DNA from: Erythrophleum ivorense | Taxonomy: Eukaryota > Streptophyta > Magnoliopsida > Fabales > Fabaceae | DNA length: 64,000 bases | Direction: 5' to 3' | Assembly (NCBI GenBank): GCA_026724425.1 | Contig: JAIUCV010001232.1 | Span: forward strand, 1 to 64,000 | Shown here: piece by piece, positions 11,878 to 23,517 of the stretch | How the letters are laid out: every line of letters starts with the position of its first letter | How positions within the stretch are numbered: the stretch's first letter is position 1 | Program-made: the position numbers and the translations under genes | Notes under the pieces: model-generated | Told to the model about the DNA's origin: nothing | Databases searched by the model: none | Seen by the model: the letters and a program-made list of their open reading frames with translations, nothing else

Positions 11878-13829
11878 TCCATTATCTAACATGTCTAGGT
11901 AGATCAAAATAGTAAGGAATTGGGAGCTACCACACTTGAAGACATGGAGGTTGGCAAAGAAGTTGTAAAATGCTTGTATTGTAGCCATGTGGATGTAAAG
12001 TGATGTAATACAATGATGTATATGATGTATAACCCTTTGAACATGTATGAATGTATGAATATGTGATGTACATATGAGAATTGGAAGCAAAGGTATGATA
12101 TAGCATGTTCTTGACAATGAATGGCAAAAATTGTTTATGTATGCTTTGTGTATATCTTGGAGTGGGAGAGTGAGTTTGTGAAATTTGGGTCATTGAACCC
12201 TTAAGACATGTTTAGTAGACCATTTTCATGCTTTCCCATGTGCCCAAGCTGCCTTAGAATAGGTAGAAACTAAATTGGACCATTTATGACCCTTTAAGAG
12301 ACCAAAAATAAGCAATATGCAACCTATGTCAAAATCTATCCAAATGAGCTCTTCTTAACAGAAAATTTGGCATGCATATAGGTCTTGTCTAGAGCGTTTT
12401 TGGGAAGATAAAGTGCATACTATTTGGAGCTCTAAAGAATATTTGGTGACATTCCAAAGTTGGCAAATTTCCATAGATTTGGTTTTATCATTGTGCAATT
12501 GGTCAGAATTTTCATCTCTATCATTTGTAGGGCAAATGGTGTCCAATGGCTATGAAATTTTATAGGGAGAAACTAGACATTCACAATAACCTATGCCACT
12601 AGAAACACCTCAATTAGATGTCTGTAGAGGGAGAATTAATTTTTTGAAGTTCCAAGTCAGTATCAGGGGCGCAATCAGACCTTAGTCATTGTTCCATCAG
12701 TTTTTTGGGTCTGAAAGTTTCTGAATTAGTTTAGACTTACTTTTTCCCTCTAGTTAACATCTGTAGCTTTTCAAGTTGGTATATTTTTCCTGAATTGTAT
12801 ATTTTGGAATTAGTTATGAAGTTTTGAAGTTTATATCAATAAATTGTATCAGAAACGCTAGGCAACCTAATCTATGTCACTTTTCTATTGTCAAACGTGT
12901 TCCAAATGATGTTATTATGGCTTGGAATTATTTTTAAGTTAACATCCAAGCTTTCTAGAAAGATATGGTTTGCTTGATTTCAATTTTTTTAAGATTAGTT
13001 ATGATTTTCCAAAGTTGCTATCAATAAACTAAATTCTAAACCCTAGGCTGAAATGTGATTTTTCTAGTTTTTGGTTCCAAATCCGTGGTTTATGGAATGT
13101 TTTGAAATGTTTGTGACTTGTATAGATAGATTATGAGTAGAGAATGACATTGTTAAGTTCACAAGGTTCACAGGACACGAAATGAATTTTTAAACCCTAA
13201 TGTAATGCAAGAAAATACAAATTTTTATTCCTTTTCTTGGTTTTTCCTTGAATTCACATGAAACCAACCTTGGATATGAGGATATGAAGCTTAATAAATT
13301 ATGATGTTACAAAACTAGCCACAAAAATGCTTCTTTCTAAAATCCAAAACCACTAAAAGAAAGAGTTCAAGGAGGAGAACCAAGTTAGTGAAGGCAAGAG
13401 CATGAAAAAGTGTCATTTTCTTACCTTTTCTTGGCCTCCTTTCATTCTTCTTTCTCCTCTCCTTGGTTTAGATGGTTCAAGTTTTGTTTTGAGGGCTTTA
13501 GGTCATGTTAGACAAATTTAAGAAGGAAGAGGATGAGTTATAACATTTTTCATAATTCTTGTTTTGCCCTTCAACTTCATTTTCCTTGTTTTCATTTATT
13601 TTAGCTCCGTTTTTATAAATGTCTTTTCCATATGAAAATTTAGGTCCTTTAGTTCATAAAATGCCTTTGGTTTCACCAAATTGGATTTAAAACATTACTA
13701 AATCATTGAGTCAAAGTTCAGGTCAACTGACAATCTAAATTGTACATCAAAACGATTTTAACCATTCTAAGGGTTCCTATCATACCTACATTTACCACAT
13801 GCTATAACTTCCAATGTTGAAGGACCTTG

Positions 13830-13925
13830 TACTACCAATAGAAGACCCTGTCAACAAGGTTTTGACATCCACAATGTAAAAATCCAAGATCTTATCAACA
13901 AGATCCTAGACCTAGGAGATCTCCA
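13830..13925. other. Dyad cluster in B4
   Basis: Short self-complementary or paired words occur close together: 'aagatcttatcaacaagatc', 'cctagacctagg', and 'accttg' against 'caaggt'. The position corresponds to the clusters of B1, B2 and B3 but the words differ. No function is assigned. Confidence 0.4.
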
Positions 13926-16900
13926 ATGGCATACTAAGGGAATTTCTATCTTATACTCATGGAAATACATATTCATGACTTTGTCCTTCTAACTACCATA
14001 CAAATTCACGTCCCATTGTGAAGAAACAGAAACTACCATAGTTACAGTTCTTTAAATTTTCTGGACATATTTTTGTGGAATTTCTTTCCCCCATCAAATG
14101 ACATTCAAAAATCATAAAAAATTGGTAAAATGAATCCTTATTATGTTAATTATAAGCCACTAAAACAGTTTTCAAAAACTCCCATAGATGACTCCTTAAC
14201 CAATGCCATTTAAACTACTACCCTGTTTGGCCTCGTTGCACACTATGCCTTCGATTTTTTGACTTTGTTATTCTATTAAATGAGTTTATAAAATTCTAAG
14301 ACTTTGCAAATCTAAGTTTATATGTCTTAGCTACCTTCCATAAAATTGTACACATTAATTCCTTCATTTGCCTATTTAGCAAGATTTATTATGAAATCTA
14401 CTCAAAGCTGTCCCATATAGAAGCTAAGTTAAATAAGCACACCATTTCCTTGATCTAACCTATTCCAACAATCCTATAACTTTTCATACCTTTAGCCCAA
14501 AGGATGGAGAACTCATTATAATATCTGGACATAGAAACCCTATGATAATGATAATCAATTTCATGCAAAATAGTAATTAAAGTTACTTTTCCATATTAAG
14601 CAACACTTTAGCTAAACATTGTTGTCAGCTTACTCTAGAAGTTATACACGTATACTTATCTTACAAATGCAATATAGAGGATTACAAAACAACTTTACAT
14701 GCTCAAAACTAAAATCATGCTTTAGCATTTTATGCTACACAGAGGATTTACAAAACTGGTTATAAGAATACCACGTTAATCTACTAGTCCGCTGGTCTAG
14801 TTTTTGCTTGTTTGGCTTCCTTTGAGGTATGACTGATACTTGAAAATTGTTAGCTTTATAATGAGATAAAATCCCAGTAGATAACATTGTATTCAATAAG
14901 CATACATATAGACAACACTAAATACTATCCAAGATACATTCGATGCACAATTCAGTGTAGGAGCATATAATATCCAAACAGCAGTGTATATTTGTTCATT
15001 AGGCTAATGTGCTTCAATCATTGGCCAATAGTAGTGATCTAGTACTCATAAGAGTCACTTTAGTAGACATACATGCAACCATACACAGCATAGGAGCTTT
15101 AGGAATTTATCTAGTCAAATTACATAAACAACAAAATGAATACAGTGTTAACTAGCTATTTTGTTATTGCTGTTTAGTGAAGTTATTCTTTAGCCCTTGT
15201 TGTTCTGATTGTTCCTCTAAAATTTCAGTCATGTATTACCAGGAATAAGAGATATTAATGTTGAAATTTTAAATTAAAACTAAGCTACTATCCTCCCTTA
15301 CGATGGTCCTAATTTTCTTCCATTAGTTGGAAGTTAGAGTTCCTAATTGTAAAAAATTACGTTTTCATTTTCTTTTAGTCTCATTAATTAAGTACCATTT
15401 GAATTACTTGTGTGGGGTTCATGGCCTTAAAGTCTAGTCCTTATCATGCCATTATTAAATTGAAAGCATCTCTATTGCAAGACCTCACGATTAATACACT
15501 CGTATACATATATTCCTTTCATTTCATTCTCTCAATCTCATTTGAATTCCAGGGAGCAAAATTCAGTTTCTTACCTTTGATTGTCCATAACTTACTCCTA
15601 ACTTCCTTCCTTCAATCTTCTATAGCTGTACAATTAATAAACTTCCAAAAATTCAATATTCCTCTTATGTACAATGGAAACAATCAAAGTTAAACAACTT
15701 TCCCACACATGCCTTTGTTACTATGCCTTGAGAATTCCTCCTTTCATCCACGGTTCTTCCTCCCAAGCTTCTCTAGTGGTCTTTCCTCAAGCTTTTATGG
15801 TTGTCCAACCATAACAAAACCTCTTAGTTTAGAAACTCAACCAGTTGCAATGGAATAATTTAGGAACTTAGAAGTCTTCCTATGCTTACTTCTAATGTGT
15901 CCTTCAAATTCCCTTCTTGAAATCATGGCTTCTTCTTCTTTCCCAGCTCTATAGCTTACCGAAGACATCTACTTCCCTCTCCCCCTTTTTCTCTCAGCCT
16001 AAATGAATTAAGATGGATGATAATTATCACAATGGACAGCCATGCTTTCCACCAATAGTGGATTCAATTAAGTGATTTAATATTCATTCTCTCTATTCTT
16101 TATTTGGTGCAAGGCTAGGTGGCAACATTTACATATATCTCTTCCACTTAATTAAGGTGAATTAAATGGACAATTTAGAGACTCACAGGTAGGCAATATA
16201 TCCATATGTATAAGTGTCCAAATGGGTTGTATATAAACATGTACGGTGGGATCCTCCAAGTGAGTGTTTGTGATTTAATTGTTCTAATTCTCCTCCACTT
16301 GCTTTTCTACACCGTGTATGCTAAGTGTCCCTTCCTTAGATTATGTAAACCATTAGATTACATGCGACTTCCTATTAATTCCCCATGGCTGAATATAAGA
16401 TAATGTCAAGACTGAACTACTAATGCACATTATGGGCGAGTAGAGTGTCAAGGTGGCAAGGTTTTGTCGTTATTATCCTTTGATTTGGTTACCTCTTCCT
16501 ACACCACATCCTTGTCTATGTAAGGTGCTATTGGTATTTAGATTAATTCAAATGTTATTGAGGTATTAGTCCTTAATATGCATGGCTACATGAAAGCTAT
16601 CACATGATCGAATGTACACCTATATTTCCATGTAGGTGAAAGTGACACAATGTTATGATATGAACGGCTACAAGCTTGTCTTGAATTATTCCTACATGCT
16701 TCCATATTAGACAAATTAATGTGCCACTCTCTCTTTAAGGTTTCCTAACATATATTCTTCTCTCTAGTACTAATTGAAAGGCTCATCGCGCAACCCTCAA
16801 AATAAAACTAGGTTGGATTAAATTCTATAGCTAGTGGCACAACCTAGGTCATCTCCCTTGGAATTGGAGTTCAATGTTTAATTGAGTTTTCTAAGTATAT

Positions 16901-19900
16901 GAAGATCCTAGAACTATCTAATTTGGGGGTTTTTGATTGAATTAAACTAGCCTAAAACTAAATTGAATCAAAATTCCTAATTGCTACCTAATTATATGAT
17001 TATGAGTGAAAGATGGTCTTGTGACTAGCTTTGGAATCATCCCTTGGTATCCACTATCCTTATCCTAATTCAATTGTAATTAATTCTAGCCTAAGAGTCT
17101 CTAATTGTGTTCATAACAAATTATCTTGAGTTACCACTCAAGATTCAAGAAATTAACGATCTAATATTGAATTGAAACCTCAACCTCGCATTAAATTATT
17201 AATTCTTGTCCTTAAGATCAATGAACACCCAATTTGATTGATTAACTGATTAATTAGCCTCTGAACCATCATCCAAAAATGTTTAATTAACCAACTAAAT
17301 ACTAAGGAATTCTCAAGTTTAACATTCAAACACATAATTTCATTCATGCATTTCATCGAACACCTTTGAGGCACACATGAGAAATTAGAGAATAATGAAA
17401 AATCAGTGTTTAATCAGATCAATTAATCAACAAAAGGCTTCCTAATTAGTGTCTAACCAGCCACTAATCACAATTACACAAATTCTCTATCAAATACAAC
17501 TTAACCAAGACAATATTTGAAATAGAAAAAGTGTAGGAAATTAAAGAAATCTTAGCCAAAATTCTGAGTTCTTCTCCATGGATTCAAGCTTGCACTAAGG
17601 ATCTCCCTCTAGCTAGCCACAGATGGAGATTAAAGCTTCATTTTATGATGGATGGAGGTGGAGAATGGGATGGCGTGGTGTGGAGAGGACGAAGGATGGA
17701 TACAGCATGAATGTCAAGAATGGAAGGGGCGTTCCGATGGTGTTTAATTTTATTTGATGAAATTGATCCCCCTGCCTCCTGAAGCTTGCCCTAATTAATT
17801 CCCCTTCCTCACGTGCTCTTTAATAATTTCACGTGCTCCTCCACAAATCAGGTCCTAGCTCTTCTGACGTGGATAAATTGATGTGTGGGCTTTCTTTGTG
17901 AATGGATGATGATTCTTCAGCAACCCATGTTCTGTCCATGTGTATTTCCTTTCATCTCCTCACATGGCTTGCTCTTTGTTTGAATTCCCTGCAGCTACTT
18001 TCTCTTTTATTATATATGAATGTGGACCCCACTTGTCATGCTGAAGTGTTGAATCCATGCTGAAGTGCTTCTTTATTCTTTTTCCACATTGGCCTTCATG
18101 TAGCTCTGTACCCATGGCACTTCTTCTAGCTTCTTTGAGTTTGAATGAATGTGTTCATGTGGCAGCCTCTTCTGCTCATCACGTTCTACTTTACGCTCCT
18201 CCTTTACTTGCTTTTTACGTCCCATGCAGCTGCTGTCCAGACTTCAGCTCGTGTTGTTCATTCTTAGCTTCAGCTTCTTCTTCTTTTCAAATACCCAAGC
18301 TCTCTTCCTCTTAACCAGAAGCATATTCTTCCACGGTTTCATGCTTCTCATGTAACACCTTACTGACTACACTCCAATTCATCTCCCTCTAGGCTTGATT
18401 CCATATGATTTCCCAGGAAAATGACCGAAACCGTGATATTTCACTACTTTAAGTCGGGGTTTAACCGGTCATATTTTGCCCCGGGGGTCCTGTGAACCTA
18501 TCATTTACCCTCTCTACTCAAACACCATTTATACAACTTGTACATAGCCTCAAACAACTCACAAACCACGGATATGAAGCCAAAAACCAAGAAATTGCAT
18601 TTTCTCAAATGAACCCATGAATCAGATTTTTGGCTCTAACTTGGGAAAATCATAAATAATTCTATAAAAATGGAAATCAAGAAAATAATAGCTCTCTGGA
18701 AATCTTGGGATGTTATCTTCACATTAAAAATAATCCCAACCACGATATCCACCTTTGGACCATCATTGACATCGAAAAAGACACAGAGGTCTGGCTGTCC
18801 CTGATACTGGTGCAGTTTACTGTCATGAACTTTGAAAATTCGTAGTTAATTCCACAAAAATCCAATCTGGGACAACTATACAATTTAGAAAGCTACATAT
18901 GTTAACTAGAGGAGAAAAATAAGTCCAGATCAGTTCAGGAGTTCTAAGACCTCGAAAACCGATGGAACAGTAACAAAGGTAAGAAACTTCCCTCATGCTG
19001 ATACAGAACTTCAGAAAGTCATTTATCTCTCTACAGACCTCCAATTAAGGTGCTTCTAGTTGGTATAGGTCACTGTGGATATCTAGTTTATGCTCACAAA
19101 ATCTCATGACAATTGGACACCATTTGGTCTATGAATGACATGGTTCCATTTTCTGACTTAATGCACAGTACCATGACCAAACCATTGAAATTTCCCAATT
19201 TCAACAATTCACCAAATATTCTCTAGACCTCCAAATATTACCCACTTTAGCTTCTCAAGAAGCTCTCAATAAACTCTAGAGGCATGCCGAATTCCATACC
19301 AAGAAGAGCTCATCCGGTCATACTTTGACGGAGCTCACCCAATTGGCAGTTTTGGCACCCCATGTGGTTCAAAATGGGTCTATATGACCTCCCACATGCT
19401 CTATCCTCTTTTGGGCACGTTTGAAAGTACAAACATAGCATATATGAAATGTCTAAGTGATCCAAAACATCATACATTTCAAAACTACTATGCTACGGAA
19501 CATAATACACTAGCACATGTAAGCCACAAAAGGGCCAATTTCCACATTCTCATTACTTTAACTCTTTAAACAATCCATACATCATCTATACATATATTTA
19601 CATGTGCTCCCACATTTACAACTCAAAAATAATAGGTGCATATTTATTTTGGCACCTTATACATCAAAAGAACTATACATTTCTCTAAATATACTCTACT
19701 AGGCTCCATGAGGTATGCTTGACTCTCCTTGAGCTCCACCTGGATATTAAGATGGGAGAGGGAGGGGGTGAGATTCGGGGAATCTCAGTAGCTCATACTC
19801 ATTCAAGATGCAATCAAGGCATATAAACTAGTCAAGCATGCACACAAGTCACAATAACACAACATATGTGTTTCATGCCATGATAACATATCAATGCCAA

Positions 19901-19912
19901 GGATAGGCTCTA

Positions 19913-20000
19913 GGGACTTTTGGTCTAGCCTCACCCGAGCTTTGGGACTTTTGGATCGGCCTCACCCTTAGTTCAGGGACTTTTGGCTCCACCTCACCCG
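19913..20000 (-). repeat. Three-copy ~30-bp tandem block in the 3' LTR
   Basis: Three units of 'gggacttttgg' plus a variable spacer plus 'cctcaccc'. The partner LTR has a fourth unit. Diverged versions occur at the same place in every family A LTR examined. Confidence 0.9.
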
Positions 20001-20747
20001 AGCAATTTTCACAATTCATATCAAAAGCATATTGGTACTCATGCATCAAGGCAACATCAATGGCATATCTCATCATACAAGCATATACACAAGCATACAA
20101 TGACTATTACACATCCAAGAATGCAACAAGAAAAGAGTAGAGAGCTACCTTATCGGATCACACAAGTCTTCCCTTTCAATTTCTCTTCTCCCTCTTGGAT
20201 TTCACACTCACAACTAGATGGAGTTGCTTCCTTTGAGCCTAGGCACAACAAAGAGCATAGGATTATTCTCTCATAGCTCAAATAAGTACTCATAAAGCTA
20301 GAAGGGCTCTTCATCGAAGTAAACCCTCACTACCCATGTAAGAAGCTAGGGATTCTCTCTCTAGAACTCTACTCACTCTCCTTCCTCTCTCAAGCTCTCA
20401 AAGAAGAAAGCAAGGAAGAAGAAATGAAGATATATGAGTTCTACCCTTCTTCTAGAGTAGTTTTCCTACTTCCCTCTTCTGAACCTAACCTATATTAACT
20501 TCTAAAACCATAGAAAGAGAGGGCAAAGGAGGAGAACAACATGCTAAGGAGAAAAGCTAGGGAAATCTCAAGATTACTCACCTCTTTGCTTGGTCTCCTT
20601 GCTTCTCTAGGTCTCTCTCTCTCTCCACAGCTCTTTTCTCTCTCCTTGGTCGAAGCTTAGGTCGGTTCTAAGAGAAAAGAAAGTTTGGAAGCTTTTAAAA
20701 AGTCAAAATCTCTCTTTTCACGCTTTTTCGGACTCACCCTCGCTATA

Positions 20748-20967
20748 GCGAGCCATAACCCTCGCTACGGCGAGCTCGTGCAAGTCCTAGACCTCTGCCT
20801 TCGCTATAGCTCTCGCTACGGCGAGCTACTCCCTGGATTTTGTATGGAATTCCCCCACTCGCTATAGCTAGAAGCATTTTTGCTATAGCGAGAAGGCTCT
20901 CTCACTATAGCTAGCCCATTTCTCGCTATAGCGAACAGGTACATTCGCTATAGCTAGGCTGTAGCTA
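20748..20967 (-). other. CGCTATAG dyad cluster at U3 start, 3' LTR
   Basis: About ten short words built on CTCGCTATAGCGAG, CTCGCTACGGCGAG and CGCTATAGCTAG lie within 220 bp. They can pair with one another or with themselves. In sense direction the cluster lies about 100-320 bp from the LTR start. The copy in the 5' LTR is at about 27786-28015. Confidence 0.85.
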
Positions 20968-21067
20968 GCAGACTTAGAAAATTTTCAGCCTTCGAAAATT
21001 TTCAACTTTTCTTTTCTTTCCCTTTTCTTTTCTCTTTTCTTTTCTTTTCTTTTTCTCGGTTGTTACA

Positions 21068-21081
21068 TTTCCACCCTTCTT
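21068..21081 (-). promoter_or_regulatory. Polypurine tract
   Basis: In sense direction it reads AAGAAGGGTGGAAA, ending directly at the 3' LTR border at 21067. It is the expected primer site for plus-strand DNA synthesis. Its position and purine content are diagnostic. Confidence 0.9.
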
Positions 21082-21117
21082 AAAAGAAATTTCGTCCTCG
21101 AAATTTAAATACATACC

Positions 21118-22064
21118 TTAAGGGAATAATTCTGGATATTTTTGCCTCATTTCATCCTCTAATTCCCAGGTTGCTTCCTCAGATGTCAGACCTCTCCAGA
21201 TCACTTTCACCAGAGGAATGTTCTTGCTTCTCAACTGTTTCAGCTTAGCATCCACAATTCTTTCTGGTTTCACTACATAGGAAAGATCTTCCTGCAATTG
21301 CACATGCTCATATTTTATGACGTGTGAGGGATCAGATAAATACTTTTTCAACTGGGAGACATGAAAAACACTGTGGATTTGGACTAGGTTAGGAGGCAAG
21401 GCTATCCGGTAAGACACGGGTCTAACTTTCTCAAGAATTTCAAATGGACCAATATACCTAGGACTGAGCTTTCTTACCTTCATTGACCGACCTACTCCCA
21501 TCACTGGAGACACTCGAATAAACACATGGTCTCCAATCTCAAACTCTAACGGCCTCCTTCTCTTATCGGCATAACTTTTCTGTCTACTTTGGGCCGTGAG
21601 GAGTCTTTTTCTAATCAATTCTATTTGCCGGGTGGTCTGGTCCACAATCTCAGGTCCTATGATACTCCTCTCACCTAGCTCAACCCAACACAGAGGGGAT
21701 CTGCACTTTCTCCCATACAAAGCCTCATAAGGGGCCATCTGGATACTGGAATGGTAACTGTTATTATAAGCAAACTCTGCTAATGGTAAATACACATCCC
21801 AGTTACCCTTCATTTCTAACACACACGCCCTCAACATGTCTTCTAAGGTCTGGATGGTCCTCTCAGTCTGACCATCTGTCTGGGGGTGATATGCAGTGTT
21901 AAACCGCAACCTGGTCCCTAAGGCATGCTATAACGACCTCCAAAAGTTCGACGTGAACCTGGGGTCTCTATCCGAAACTATGCTACTGGGTACTCCATGA
22001 AGTCGCACTATCTCTCTGATATACAACTGGACTAATCTCTCCAGTGTATGAGTAGCCTTGATAG
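21118..22064 (-). pseudogene. Integrase core and C-terminal domain of gypsy pol
   Basis: After the frameshift at about 22066, the frame contains VRLHGVP and SIVSDRDPRF, the second catalytic aspartate. It is then cut by TAG (21928-21930) between RSL and HALGTR, where glutamine is usual. From 21909 it is open for 263 codons: YHPQTDGQTERTIQTLEDML holds the third acidic residue (E) of the DDE triad, followed by APYEALYGRKCRSP, a GPY/F-type module (SPRYIGPFEIL), PSHVI and a chromodomain-like tail (EEATWELEDEMRQKYPELF). It ends at TAA 21118-21120, about 36 bp before the polypurine tract. Confidence 0.94.
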
Positions 22065-22421
22065 CTAAAAGTGTGCAGATTTCGTCAGTCTATCCATAAC
22101 TACCCAAATAGCATCGTGTCCAGAGGATGTCTCGGGTAACCCCATAACAAAGTCCATGGCTATACTATCCCACTTCCACTCAGGGATATCTAGAGGTTGC
22201 AACAACCCAGCTGGTCTTTGATGTTCTATTTTTACCCTCTGACACACTAGGCATCTAGCCACATAGTCCGTCACCTCATTCTTCATTCCCGGCCACCAGA
22301 AAATCTGTTTCAAATCCTGATACATCTTGGTGGCACCTGGGTGGATAGTATACTTACTCTTATGTGCCTCTTCTAAGATGCTTTCTCTCAACTCATTCTG
22401 ACTAGGCACATAGATTCTATC
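22065..22421 (-). pseudogene. Integrase N-terminal half of gypsy pol, frameshifted
   Basis: It begins after the TGA with RIYVPSQNELR and has the HHCC zinc-binding domain (EAHKSKYTIHPG, then CLVC), the GLLQPL linker, and the start of the catalytic core with the first acidic residue in SIAMDFVMGLP. GHDAIWVVMDRLTKSAHF precedes TAG at 22065-22067. Losing one base there explains the break, because the next frame continues with the expected core (THTLERLVQLYI). Integrase would join the cDNA to host DNA; this copy cannot be translated through. Confidence 0.93.
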
Positions 22422-22424
22422 TCA

Positions 22425-22592
22425 GTATACTATCATACCATCCTCAGACACCTTGAAATCTGAGGTCCTACCTTGGGAGATCTCATTCCTGATCCGTCTC
22501 AGGAACTCATCCTCTCTTTGGGCATCTAAGATCTGAGTTCTCAATACATTCTCAATTCGGGTTTCACTCAAATACAATCTACCCGAGACCAC
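22425..22592 (-). pseudogene. RNase H-integrase linker, between two nonsense codons
   Basis: Between TAG (22593-22595) and TGA (22422-22424) the same frame stays open and reads as the usual polar linker (words such as SGRLYLSE and EDEFLRRIRNE). The TGA follows GMIVY and precedes DRIYVPS, where an arginine codon CGA is likely in relatives, giving a C-to-T change. The frame then continues into integrase. Confidence 0.8.
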
Positions 22593-22952
22593 CTAACAAG
22601 AGAGGTTCAAGTTTTTGAACTTCTCTAGGAGTTCTTGCTCCCTAATCATCATATGGACCACATGGATGGATTTCCTACTCAGGGCATCTGCCACCACATT
22701 GGCCTTGCCTGAATGATATTTCAACACATAATCATAATCTTTCAGAAACTCCATCCATCTCCTCTGTCTCATATTGAGTTTCTTCTGGTCAAATAAGTAT
22801 TTCAGACTCTTATGGTCACTATATATCTCTATGGTAGCACCATACAAATAGTGTCTCCAGATTTTAAGAGCAAACACTACGGCGGCTAACTCCAGGTCAT
22901 ATGTGGGATAATTCTCCTCATGAGGCCTCAACTTTATGGGGATCAACCGCAA
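22593..22952 (-). pseudogene. RNase H remnant of gypsy pol, N-terminally deleted
   Basis: The frame has KLRPHEENYPTYDLELAAV, a LKIWRHYLYG motif, YSDHKSLKYLF, RRWMEFLKDYD and KANVVADALSRK, all typical of Ty3/gypsy RNase H. The N-terminal strand, including the 'YSDAS' type catalytic aspartate, is absent because the preceding roughly 100 codons are deleted. The frame is shifted relative to RT and overlaps its end (22918-22952). It ends at TAG (22593-22595). Nuclease activity is unlikely. Confidence 0.92.
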
Positions 22953-23508
22953 CCCCGTCTCGTGAGATCACATGACCTAAGAATCTCACCTCGGTCAGCC
23001 AAAACTCACATTTGCTAAGTTTGGCGTACAACCTTTTCTCTCTCAAGGTTTCTAGGACTAATCTCAAATGCCTCTCGTGCTCTTCAAAAGATCTAGAGTA
23101 CACTAGAATATCATCAATGAAAACTACCACAAACTGATCTAGATACGGTCTGAATACCCTGTTCATGTAATCCATGAACACAGCAGGCGCATTCGTCAAT
23201 CCGAATGGCATCACAAGGAACTCATAGTGCCCATATCTCATTCTGAAGGCCGTCTTGGAGACGTCTTCAATTCTCACTCTCAACTGGTGGTACCCAGATC
23301 TAAGATCTATCTTAGAAAATACAGATGCCCCAGCCAACTGATCTAACAAATCATCAATTCTCGGGAGAGGATATTTGTTCTTGATGGTAACTTTATTTAA
23401 CTCTCTGTAATCTATACACAACCACAAGCTACCATCTTTCTTTCTCACAAATAACACCGAAGCTCCCCAAGGTGATACACTAGGGCGGATAAACCCTTTC
23501 TCTAACAA
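22918..23508 (-). pseudogene. Reverse transcriptase domain of gypsy pol (broken at both ends)
   Basis: It continues the gag-protease frame directly after the TAG at 23518; no start codon is expected inside the polyprotein. Typical RT motifs are intact: GFIRPSVSPWG, a CIDYRELN motif, PLPRIDDLL, SKIDLRSGYHQ, the MPFGLTNAP motif and the catalytic FIDDILVYS with its aspartate pair. The frame continues to FLGHVISRDGV and DPHKVEA, then runs into TGA at 22918-22920. At that point the connection subdomain and the first part of RNase H are missing. The stop is the product of the deletion junction rather than a point change. The catalytic core would be usable only if the upstream stop were bypassed. 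Confidence 0.95.
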
Positions 23509-23517
23509 TTCCTCTAT

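Larger units (their letters stand above)
1..13311 (+). mobile_element. LTR A1 (family A), left-truncated by window, interrupted by A2 and A3
   Basis: Pieces at 1-373, 7220-7861 and 11883-13311 join into one family A LTR once nested insertions are removed. The text at 1-373 is the counterpart of about 4790-5110 in A2, and 7220 onward resumes where that counterpart continues (motif 'tttaggccaag'). The 3' end is 'gatgttaca' at 13311. The left end lies outside the window, so its target duplication cannot be checked. No coding sequence is visible. It is inserted in A0, whose sequence resumes at 13312. Confidence 0.75.
18351..21067 (-). repeat. 3' LTR of the gypsy element
   Basis: 2717 bp, displayed on the plus strand from TGTAACACCTT to GGTTGTTACA. 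It keeps the family-typical order around 19617-19890 that the other LTR has lost, so it is the less rearranged copy. It contains three 'ggactttt..cctcaccc' units (19913-20000), a CGCTATAG dyad cluster (about 20748-20967) and a (CTTTT)-rich tract at 21002-21054. In sense direction the last two lie at the start of U3. Confidence 0.97.

Noticed and set aside
11764..12117. 117-codon minus-strand frame
   Set aside because: It spans the A3/A1 junction, so it is an artefact of the insertion.
13773..13780. 8-bp direct repeat GTTCCTAT at both ends of B4, suggesting a hAT element
   Set aside because: No hAT-type terminal repeats. The ends and body fit a family B LTR with a 5-bp duplication and mutated termini better, and the extra three matching bases are explained by the TAT element start.
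15412..15693. 93-codon plus-strand frame
   Set aside because: Hydrophobic, low-complexity, no recognisable domain, and it lies inside LTR B4.
19384..19569. 61-codon frame repeated identically at 26551-26736
   Set aside because: The duplicate simply reflects the two LTRs; no protein features.
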